Shown here piece by piece: positions 1-5,139 of a stretch of 5,139 nt of DNA; the stretch's first letter is position 1; each line of letters begins with the position of its first letter. This DNA is from an uncultured Clostridia bacterium (GTDB taxonomy: Bacteria > Bacillota > Clostridia > Oscillospirales > CAG-272). Location: the NCBI GenBank assembly GCA_937892405.1, contig CALAFS010000015.1:1-5139 (forward strand), in the 5' to 3' direction. A model generated the notes under the pieces. That model was not told the DNA's origin, did not search any database, and worked only from the letters and a program-made list of their open reading frames with translations. A program made the translations under genes and the position numbers.

Positions 1-3
1 AAC

Positions 4-8
4 GGAGG
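4..8 (+). promoter_or_regulatory. Ribosome binding site of rqcH
   Basis: GGAGG lies 8 bases before the ATG at 17, inside a purine-rich AACGGAGGAAAG stretch. It fixes the start of the first gene at 17 rather than at the in-frame ATGs a few codons downstream. The promoter lies outside the window. Confidence 0.85.
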
Positions 9-16
9 AAAGATCC

Positions 17-1762
17 ATGGCTTATGACGCCTGTATGATGCGCGCCGTCCTTTTTGACATTGAAAGGGACTATACCGGCGCGAGAGTGGAAAAGGTCCTC
101 GAGCCGCAGGGGGACGAGCTGGATCTCATTCTCCACGCCGGGCGCACCTCCCGCCGCCTGATTTTCAATGTCGGACCGAATGCCCCGAGAATGCAGCTCT
201 CCGATATGACAAAAGAAAACCCGCTGAAAGCGCCCATGTTCTGCATGCAGATGCGAAAGCACCTTGCCGGCGCCCGCCTCCTCGGCGTGGAACAGCCGGG
301 CTTTGACCGGATCGCCGTCTTCCGCTTTTCGGCATATGACGAGATGGGCTTTGCCTCCGAGTGCCGCCTGATCTGCGAGATCATGGGCAAGTACGCGAAC
401 CTCATTCTCACCGATAAGGAAGGGAAGATTCTCGGCGCAATGAAGCTCGTCGACTTTTCCGCGAGTACGGTCAGACAGGTTCTGCCCGGCATGCGCTACA
501 CCCTCCCTGCTGATACGGGGAAGCTCTCCCCCCTCGATGCCGACCGCGCCACCCTGGCGCAGAAGCTCGCGGAGTTTTCGCCCGAGAAGACGGTCGAGAA
601 GTTTATCACCGGCACCCTCGGCGGCGTCGCCACACAGATCGCGCATGAGCTTTGTTTCCGCGCCACGGGCGGGATCGACACCCCCATCGCGGCGGCAGAT
701 CCCGAAAAACTGCTTGCCACCCTCGACGCGTGGCGCAACCTCCTGATGCACCACGACTACACCCCGACCGTCGCCCACCTGCCGGACGGCACGCCGAAGG
801 ACACCTCCTACATGGACATCACCTATCTCGGAAGCGCTGTCACCGTCACGCATTATCCCGATCTCGCCGCTATGTTCGATGCCTATTACGAAGAGCGCGA
901 CCGTGCCGAGAAGATTCACAGACGGGGAAGGGACCTCCTCACTCTCCTTTCGAACGCCGAGACGAGAACGGAGAAGAAGCTCGCTCTCCAGAGAGAAGCT
1001 CTTCTCGAGAGCGAAAACGCCGACGAATATAAAAAATACGGCGATCTCATCACCGCGAATATTTATAAAATCCGCCGCGGCATGCCTTCCGTCAGCGTCA
1101 TAGATTATACCGACGAGTCGGCGCCCGAGGTCGAGATTCCCCTCGATACCCGCCTCACCCCCGCGCAGAATGCGCAGAAGATGTATAAGCTCTATACCAA
1201 AGAAAAGCACGCGAAGGAGCACCTCACCGCCTGTATCGCCGAGTGGGAGAGGGAGCTTTCCTATCTCGCCACCGTCCGCGAGTTCCTCATGCGGGCGGAG
1301 ACCGAGGACGAGCTTGCCGAGATCCGCGACGAACTGTATAAGAGCGGCTACGCCTCCCGTATGAAGGGCTATCAGCCCCCGCGCACCCTGCGCACGAAAC
1401 CGATGGAATTCTACACCTCGGGCGGCTACCGTCTTCTTGTCGGACGCAACAACCTGCAAAACGACCGCCTCACCTTTAAGACGGCGGAGAAGGGGGATCT
1501 CTGGTTCCATGTCAAGGATCTGCCCGGTTCTCATGTCATTCTCTTCTGCGACGGAGAGGAACCGTCCGAGGAGGATTATACCGAGGCGGCAGCCGCCGCG
1601 GCATTCTTCTCGAAGGCGACGGGCGACCTCGTCCCCGTCGATTATACCCGCGTGAAAAATGTCAAAAAACCGGTTGGTGCAAAGCCGGGATATGTCACCT
1701 ATAAGACAAACTTCACCGCCTTTGTCAACCCGCAGAAACCGAAAAATTCTGCTGAAAAATGA
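17..1762 (+). CDS. rqcH: NFACT-family ribosome quality control factor RqcH (complete, 581 aa)
   Basis: Bacterial RqcH binds stalled 50S subunits carrying peptidyl-tRNA, recruits tRNA-Ala and adds C-terminal alanine tails that mark the nascent chain for degradation; it acts in the cytoplasm. The 581 residues match the usual family length of about 570. The NFACT-N domain (about 1-210) has the conserved PPMFCM-like segment (here APMFCMQMRKHL, 72-83), the Asp97-Arg98 pair of GFDR, which falls at the same numbering as the functionally essential DR pair of Bacillus subtilis RqcH, and EIMGKYANLIL (121-131). A charged helical middle region, probably the coiled-coil arm, covers about 285-440. The C-terminal NFACT-R domain (about 462-575) has GRNNLQND (476-483), DLWFH (494-498) and PGSHV (503-507). 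Older annotations call this family fibronectin-binding protein A, which I consider misleading here. It is followed after 37 bp by mnmM without a visible terminator. No key residue appears lost. Confidence 0.95.
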   Translation: MAYDACMMRAVLFDIERDYTGARVEKVLEPQGDELDLILHAGRTSRRLIFNVGPNAPRMQLSDMTKENPLKAPMFCMQMRKHLAGARLLGVEQPGFDRIAVFRFSAYDEMGFASECRLICEIMGKYANLILTDKEGKILGAMKLVDFSASTVRQVLPGMRYTLPADTGKLSPLDADRATLAQKLAEFSPEKTVEKFITGTLGGVATQIAHELCFRATGGIDTPIAAADPEKLLATLDAWRNLLMHHDYTPTVAHLPDGTPKDTSYMDITYLGSAVTVTHYPDLAAMFDAYYEERDRAEKIHRRGRDLLTLLSNAETRTEKKLALQREALLESENADEYKKYGDLITANIYKIRRGMPSVSVIDYTDESAPEVEIPLDTRLTPAQNAQKMYKLYTKEKHAKEHLTACIAEWERELSYLATVREFLMRAETEDELAEIRDELYKSGYASRMKGYQPPRTLRTKPMEFYTSGGYRLLVGRNNLQNDRLTFKTAEKGDLWFHVKDLPGSHVILFCDGEEPSEEDYTEAAAAAAFFSKATGDLVPVDYTRVKNVKKPVGAKPGYVTYKTNFTAFVNPQKPKNSAEK

Positions 1763-1785
1763 TAAATACGAAAACATATCTTTAC

Positions 1786-1793
1786 AAAGAGGA
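1786..1793 (+). promoter_or_regulatory. Ribosome binding site that decides the mnmM start
   Basis: AAAGAGGA ends 6 bases before the ATG at 1800. The reading frame is open further upstream to 1659, but that extension only overlaps the end of rqcH in another frame and has no family similarity, so 1800 is the start. Confidence 0.8.
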
Positions 1794-1799
1794 CGAAAA

Positions 1800-2369
1800 A
1801 TGGTAGATCTGATCGAACTTCATCAGTATTTTATCCTGCAACATCTGAAAGAGGGCGACACCGCCGTCGACTTCACCATGGGCAACGGCGGCGATACGCT
1901 TTTTCTCTCCCGCACCGTCGGTGAAAAGGGGAAGGTCTATGCCTTCGACATTCAGGAGGAGGCGCGCACTTCCACCCGCGCTCACCTCGTCGCAAACGGC
2001 GCCCCCGAGAACTATACCCTCATTCACGATTCCCACCATAAGGTCAAAGACTATGTCAAAGAACCGATCAAAGCAGGTATGTTCAACCTCGGTTACCTCC
2101 CGAGAAGCGGAAAGAAGTCGGTGACCACCCTCCGCGAGACCACCTTTCCCGCCGTCGAGGCAGGGATCGACCTTCTTGCCCCCGACGGCGTCCTTCTTGT
2201 CGCCATCTATCCCGGGCACGAGGAGGGAAGGCTCGAGGGGGAAATGCTCCGTGAGTATCTCGCGACGCTGAACCGCTTCCGCCTCTGCGCCTCCGAGTTC
2301 CGGATTCTCAATTCGCCGACCTGTCCCTATTTCTTCCTCATCGAGAAAAAAGCGGATACAAAGGCGTAA
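1800..2369 (+). CDS. mnmM: Class I SAM-dependent methyltransferase of the MnmM (YtqB) family
   Basis: The 189-residue product matches the compact YtqB family (about 190 aa, often annotated as putative rRNA methylase). B. subtilis YtqB has been reported as MnmM, which methylates 5-aminomethyl-2-thiouridine at the tRNA wobble position to form mnm5s2U; assigning that reaction here is by family. Visible signatures are SAM motif I VDFTMGNGGDT (23-33), acidic motif II VYAFDIQ (46-52, with Asp50 expected to bind the ribose of SAM), the family-specific FNLGYLP (95-101), KSVTT (106-110), IYPGHEEG (136-143) and a terminal PYFFLIEKK (176-184). The segment between NLGYLP and SVTT reads RSGKK and seems one residue longer than the GGDK/H form I remember for the family. 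The gene follows rqcH by 37 bp and is probably co-transcribed with it, joining two translation functions. An rRNA substrate cannot be excluded from sequence alone. Confidence 0.9.
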   Translation: MVDLIELHQYFILQHLKEGDTAVDFTMGNGGDTLFLSRTVGEKGKVYAFDIQEEARTSTRAHLVANGAPENYTLIHDSHHKVKDYVKEPIKAGMFNLGYLPRSGKKSVTTLRETTFPAVEAGIDLLAPDGVLLVAIYPGHEEGRLEGEMLREYLATLNRFRLCASEFRILNSPTCPYFFLIEKKADTKA

Positions 2370-2377
2370 ATCACAAC

Positions 2378-2392
2378 GGCAATATTTGCAAT
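2378..2392 (+). repeat. Operator-like repeat, copy 1
   Basis: GGCAATATTTGCAAT is repeated exactly at 2399-2413. The core GCAA-TAT-TTGC (2379-2389) is an inverted repeat with 4-bp arms and a 3-bp centre, typical of a site for a dimeric DNA-binding protein. The centre at 2384 lies roughly 64 bp before the predicted transcription start of the aldolase gene. No regulator gene is present in the window, so the binding protein is unknown. Confidence 0.65.
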
Positions 2393-2398
2393 ACCGGA

Positions 2399-2413
2399 GG
2401 CAATATTTGCAAT
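2399..2413 (+). repeat. Operator-like repeat, copy 2, abutting the -35 box
   Basis: This is a second exact copy of the 15-bp repeat, 21 bp after the first (two helical turns, same face of the DNA). The core palindrome GCAA-TAT-TTGC occupies 2400-2410, and the last base of the repeat is the first base of the predicted -35 element. The centre is near -43 relative to the predicted start, a position where a class II activator would touch RNA polymerase and where a repressor could also block it. Confidence 0.65.
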
Positions 2414-2441
2414 TTACGATCTAACCGCGGTATAGTATAAT
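2413..2441 (+). promoter_or_regulatory. Sigma-A-type promoter of the eda-VOC gene
   Basis: A TTTACG -35 element (2413-2418, four of six consensus bases) and a perfect TATAAT -10 element (2436-2441) are separated by exactly 17 bp. Transcription should start near 2448, giving a leader of about 24 nt. The spacer contains an 8-bp perfect palindrome ACCGCGGT (2424-2431). The weaker -35 beside a perfect -10 and two upstream repeats suggests a regulated promoter. Confidence 0.75.
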
Positions 2442-2454
2442 AAAAGAAAAAAGC

Positions 2455-2461
2455 AAAGGAG
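2455..2461 (+). promoter_or_regulatory. Ribosome binding site of eda-VOC
   Basis: AAAGGAG lies 10 bases before the ATG at 2472. A second in-frame ATG at 2484 is too far from this site and would cut into the conserved N-terminal helix, so 2472 is preferred. Confidence 0.8.
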
Positions 2462-2471
2462 CTTTCCTGCG

Positions 2472-3440
2472 ATGGAAAATAAAATGTTAAAAGAACTTTA
2501 TGAAATCGGTCTGATCCCCGTTATCAAGATCGAGGATCCCGCGGACGCCGTTCCGCTGGCAAAGGCACTGATCGACGGCGGACTTCCCGCCGCAGAGATC
2601 ACCTTCCGTACGAAATGCGCGGCGGAAGCGATCCGCAATATCACGAAGACCTATCCCGAGATGCTCGTCGGCGCCGGCACCGTCCTGACGACCGAGCAGG
2701 TGGACGCCGCGATCGCCGCGGGGTCGAAATTTCTTGTCTCTCCCGGTCTGAACCCGAAGGTTACCGCTTACGCCCTCTCGAAGGGGATCACCATGCTTCC
2801 CGGTTGCTCGAATCCCTCGGACATCGAGGCGGCGCTCGAGCTCGGTCTCACCACCGTGAAGTTTTTCCCGGCGGAAGCGGCGGGCGGACTCAAAATGCTG
2901 AAGGCGATGGCGGCTCCCTACGGACAGCTCACCTTCATGCCCACCGGCGGTATCAATGCCGACAACCTTCTCGACTACCTCAAGTTCAATAAGATCATCG
3001 CCTGTGGCGGTTCCTTCATGGTCAAGGACGACCTTGTGAAGGAGAAGAAGTGGGACGAGATCACCGCTCTGACAAAGAACGCGGTCAAGACCATGCTCGG
3101 TTTGGAATTCGTTCACATGGGCATCAACAACGAGAACGCCGAAGAGGCGACGAAGAGCGCGAGACTCTTCGAGCTGATGTTCGGTCTCACCGTGAAGGAG
3201 GGAACGAAGTCCCTCTTCGCCGGCGACGCCTTCGAGTTCATGAAGCAGAAGGGCCCCGGCACGCACGGTCACATCGCGATCCGCACGAACTTCGTCGACC
3301 GCGCCATGGCATATTTCAAGCGCATGGGCTTCGCCTTCGACGAGAGCACCGTCACCTATGACGACAAGACCGGAAAGCCGAAGTTCGTTTACTTCAAGGA
3401 CGAGATCGCAGGCTTTGCGATTCATCTGCTCCAGAAGTAA
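2472..3440 (+). CDS. eda: KDPG/KHG aldolase fused to a C-terminal VOC (glyoxalase-fold) domain
   Basis: The first 210 or so of 322 residues form a class I KDPG aldolase, which splits 2-keto-3-deoxy-6-phosphogluconate into pyruvate and glyceraldehyde 3-phosphate (Entner-Doudoroff and hexuronate breakdown); the family often also cleaves 4-hydroxy-2-oxoglutarate. Active-site signatures are intact: EITFRT (42-47; Glu42 and Arg46 match Glu45 and Arg49 of the E. coli enzyme), GAGT (67-70), PGLNP (91-95), PGCSNP (110-115), the Schiff-base Lys130 in KFFPAE (130-135), PTGG (157-160) and GGS (179-181). Residues about 212-322 add a VOC-type module with two beta-alpha-beta-beta-beta halves: FVHMGIN opens the first, GHIAIRTN (266-273) the second. 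Candidate metal ligands are His215, Glu255, His267 and His318. Stand-alone KDPG aldolases have about 205-215 residues, so the extra 110 are a true domain. It is a single-gene unit with its own promoter and terminator. The VOC domain's substrate is unknown. Confidence 0.92.
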   Translation: MENKMLKELYEIGLIPVIKIEDPADAVPLAKALIDGGLPAAEITFRTKCAAEAIRNITKTYPEMLVGAGTVLTTEQVDAAIAAGSKFLVSPGLNPKVTAYALSKGITMLPGCSNPSDIEAALELGLTTVKFFPAEAAGGLKMLKAMAAPYGQLTFMPTGGINADNLLDYLKFNKIIACGGSFMVKDDLVKEKKWDEITALTKNAVKTMLGLEFVHMGINNENAEEATKSARLFELMFGLTVKEGTKSLFAGDAFEFMKQKGPGTHGHIAIRTNFVDRAMAYFKRMGFAFDESTVTYDDKTGKPKFVYFKDEIAGFAIHLLQK

Positions 3441-3448
3441 AGACGGGA

Positions 3449-3490
3449 AAAAGGATCGTCGCACCGACATCGCGCGGCGATCCTTTTCTT
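3449..3490 (+). terminator. Intrinsic terminator after eda-VOC
   Basis: The left arm (3449-3462, AAAAGGATCGTCGC) pairs with the right arm (3474-3487, GCGGCGATCCTTTT) over 14 bp with one G-U wobble around an 11-base loop, followed by CTT. The stem begins 8 bases after the stop codon. The A-tract on the left arm would give a U-tract on the opposite strand, so it could act both ways, although no convergent gene is seen. Confidence 0.88.
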
Positions 3491-3522
3491 ATACGAAAAA
3501 TTGCGTCTTCGACAAAAAACTG

Positions 3523-3551
3523 TTGCTTTTTTCGGGGCAGTATGCTAAAAT
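3523..3551 (+). promoter_or_regulatory. Promoter of the unrecognised downstream gene
   Basis: A TTGCTT -35 element (3523-3528) and a TAAAAT -10 element (3546-3551) are 17 bp apart. A TG two bases before the -10 hexamer (TGCTAAAAT) makes it an extended -10 promoter, which can offset the weak -35. The start would fall near 3558, leaving about 40 nt of leader with no evident riboswitch or attenuator fold. Confidence 0.65.
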
Positions 3552-3586
3552 AATATAAAGAAGAAGTCCACAGGATTGTTTCAAAC

Positions 3587-3591
3587 GGAGG
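3587..3591 (+). promoter_or_regulatory. Ribosome binding site of the 3598 gene
   Basis: GGAGG stands 6 bases before the ATG at 3598. Another ATG at 3593 is out of frame and too close to the site to be the start. Confidence 0.85.
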
Positions 3592-3597
3592 AATGTC

Positions 3598-5139
3598 ATG
3601 TTTTTCGACGAAAAGCATAATAAAATCGTGTCCGACACCCTCTCCGGAAAATTCCGGGTCGCGGCGGAAGAAGACCTTCTGCCGAAACTCAGAGAGGTAT
3701 ACGGCGAGGCACTCTCGGGCGTGTCGATGTATGAGGATTACATAGCGGACGATTTTTCGTCCGGCGGCTTCTGGTACTACCCGATGACCCTTCAGTACAA
3801 AGAAGGGTATGCCACCGCGTGGGTGCGCTATCCGTACGCCGTCGGCAGTAAGGATTTTGCCGGTTCCCCCTATGCCTATGTCGGGGCGAAGCCCCTGACC
3901 TTCACCCTCGTCCCCGAGGCGGAGGTGCCCGAGCGTATGCTCCGCGCCATGGCGGGCAGACGCGTCTCGGCGCCGAAAGGGGCGATCACCGTCCGTGTCG
4001 AGACCACGGCGGAGAACCCGATCCTCCTTGTCGGCAAGTATTCGCAGAGCTTTCTTGACGAGATGGCGCTTCAGCTCACCGACGAGATCGAGCGGAAGAT
4101 GTCGGTGCGCGGCATCGCCGGGTCGAATATCACCCTGACGATGGTCTTTGCCTCCGGCACTTATATGGAGCACACCTCGGAGAATCAGACCTACCGCCGC
4201 CTTCTCATGTCGGAGGGCGGACGCTCGGTCAAGGATTTCTGGATCCGCTGGTGTAAGGTCGACGGCGAGGGTGCCTTCTCGGTCAGCAGTACCGTCGATG
4301 CGGGGAGCATCGCGTTCTCGATCGGAGAAGATGTGCCGCAGAAGATCCGCGAGAAAGAATACCGCTACCTGACGCGGCAGGACATCAATAAATACCGCTT
4401 CGCCATGGGGCGCAAGAATGTCACCGAATGGCGCGAGATCATCAAGCGCGCCGTCAAGCGCGGCGACCTTGTCCGCGTCACCGAAGAAGAGAAGATCAAC
4501 GAGGGGGACGCCGAGGTCAGACGCAAGCTCACCGAGATCCTCGGAGAAGAGACTCTGCCCTATACCCCGAGCGAGAACACACCCGCGAGCGCTCCCGAGA
4601 ACGAGGAGTTCGAGCGCGCCATGCGCCTCGCCCGCACCTTCCTCACGACGGACGAAAAGGACAAGCCCGCGGATACGGAAGCCGAACCTGTGCAGGAAAG
4701 CACGATCCCCGAGGAAGAGGAACTTCCCGAAGAGGAGAGCACTCCGGTACCCGAAGAGAAGACCGAGGCACCCGTCGCGGCACCCGCAGAGGAGCCGGTT
4801 CTGATCACCCCGACCTTCACCATTGAGAAAAAGAGGGGGTCCGGCGACATCGCCGATCCCGTCATTCCCACCCATGTGGTGGAAGAGAATACCGCTCTCC
4901 CGCATGAATTCGAGGAAGAGCGTCGCCGTGCCGCGGAGGAGAACGCCCGCCTGAGAGAAGAAGCGGAGGCTCTCCGCGCCGAAAAGGCAAGACTCGAAGA
5001 AGCGAGCCGCCGCGCCGAGGCGGAGGCGGCAGAACGCGCCCGCCTTGCCAAGGAGGCGGAAGCACTCAGAAACGAGAAGGCGGCACTTGAAGCGAAAGCA
5101 CAGCGCTCCGCGCTCGAAGAGGAAGAAGAGCGCAACCGT
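3598..5139 (+). CDS. Unrecognised protein with acidic linker and C-terminal coiled coil (3' end beyond the window)
   Basis: The frame is open for 514 codons from the ATG to the last base, so the C-terminus is missing. I do not recognise the family. Residues 1-320 look like a folded, soluble region rich in beta-type segments and aromatic residues (GGFWYYPMTLQY 56-67, ATAWVRYPYAVG 72-83, KDFWIRWCKVDG 212-223), with a single cysteine at 219, followed by basic helical stretches around 245-290. Residues about 320-430 are low-complexity, rich in Glu, Pro, Thr and Ala, and likely disordered. From about 436 to the edge the sequence is an uninterrupted charged Ala/Glu/Arg/Leu helix typical of a coiled coil. 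There is no signal peptide or membrane segment in the visible part, so a cytoplasmic location is inferred. It has its own promoter and follows a terminator, so it need not be linked in function to eda. Candidate roles such as scaffold or filament-associated protein are guesses from the architecture only. Confidence 0.85.
   Translation, partial: MFFDEKHNKIVSDTLSGKFRVAAEEDLLPKLREVYGEALSGVSMYEDYIADDFSSGGFWYYPMTLQYKEGYATAWVRYPYAVGSKDFAGSPYAYVGAKPLTFTLVPEAEVPERMLRAMAGRRVSAPKGAITVRVETTAENPILLVGKYSQSFLDEMALQLTDEIERKMSVRGIAGSNITLTMVFASGTYMEHTSENQTYRRLLMSEGGRSVKDFWIRWCKVDGEGAFSVSSTVDAGSIAFSIGEDVPQKIREKEYRYLTRQDINKYRFAMGRKNVTEWREIIKRAVKRGDLVRVTEEEKINEGDAEVRRKLTEILGEETLPYTPSENTPASAPENEEFERAMRLARTFLTTDEKDKPADTEAEPVQESTIPEEEELPEEESTPVPEEKTEAPVAAPAEEPVLITPTFTIEKKRGSGDIADPVIPTHVVEENTALPHEFEEERRRAAEENARLREEAEALRAEKARLEEASRRAEAEAAERARLAKEAEALRNEKAALEAKAQRSALEEEEERNR

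Noticed and set aside
1659..1799. Upstream extension of the mnmM reading frame
   Set aside because: It overlaps the end of rqcH in another frame, lacks family similarity and has no ribosome binding site, whereas the ATG at 1800 has one at the correct distance and matches the family N-terminus.
1722..1799. Possible separate promoter for mnmM from TTGTCA at 1722
   Set aside because: No -10-like hexamer lies 16-18 bp downstream of it, so read-through from rqcH is the simpler explanation.
2391..2423. GGAGG at 2396-2400 as a ribosome binding site for a short peptide
   Set aside because: No ATG or GTG follows at a usable distance; a TTG start would give only a few codons before a stop.
2487..3470. 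Minus-strand open frame of 327 codons opposite the aldolase
   Set aside because: It mirrors the eda-VOC gene, whose catalytic motifs are unmistakable, and it begins inside the terminator hairpin. It is a by-product of codon bias.
3552..3597. Possible riboswitch or leader peptide before the 3598 gene
   Set aside because: The predicted leader is only about 40 nt with no clear stem-loop, and no short open frame with its own ribosome binding site was seen.
3394..4905. Long minus-strand open frame of 503 codons
   Set aside because: It runs opposite the 3598 gene and across its promoter and the eda terminator, and its translation has no recognisable domain. Codon bias towards C/G third positions on the + strand removes stop codons from the antisense frame. 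The + strand frame has promoter, RBS and coherent protein architecture.
4560..5135. Minus-strand Ser/Ala-rich open frame opposite the coiled-coil region
   Set aside because: The Ser/Ala-rich translation is the antisense image of Glu/Arg/Ala codons in the coiled coil; low complexity and no supporting start signal.

Overview
The window looks like a chromosomal segment from a moderately GC-rich Firmicute, most likely an uncultured Clostridia-type bacterium. The basis is a full-length RqcH-type NFACT protein beside a YtqB/MnmM-type methyltransferase, strong AGGAGG-like ribosome binding sites before every gene, and AT-rich intergenic regions between GC-rich coding regions with C/G-ending codons. 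The lineage is inferred from gene content and style; no rRNA gene or other marker fixes it.

Layout: four genes, all on the + strand. (1) rqcH (17-1762), the ribosome-quality-control alanine-tailing factor. (2) mnmM/ytqB (1800-2369), a SAM-dependent tRNA wobble-uridine methyltransferase, 37 bp behind rqcH and probably on the same transcript. (3) An intergenic stretch of 102 bp with two identical 15-bp repeats, each with an imperfect palindrome at its core, then a clear sigma-A-type promoter. It drives a KDPG aldolase (eda) fused at its C-terminus to a VOC (glyoxalase-fold) domain (2472-3440) and ending in a strong intrinsic terminator (3449-3490). (4) A separate promoter (3523-3551) and strong RBS precede a long open frame (3598 to the window end). 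It encodes at least 514 residues of a protein I do not recognise: a folded N-terminal region, an acidic Pro/Glu-rich linker and a long charged coiled coil.

Functional picture: rqcH and mnmM both serve translation, one rescuing stalled large subunits and the other modifying tRNA anticodons. The eda-VOC gene belongs to sugar acid/Entner-Doudoroff type metabolism and seems to be its own regulated unit. The last gene starts a new transcription unit. No tRNA, rRNA, CRISPR array, insertion sequence or phage feature was seen. The points most worth a second look are the paired operator-like repeats before eda-VOC, the aldolase-VOC fusion itself, and the unrecognised coiled-coil protein cut by the window edge.
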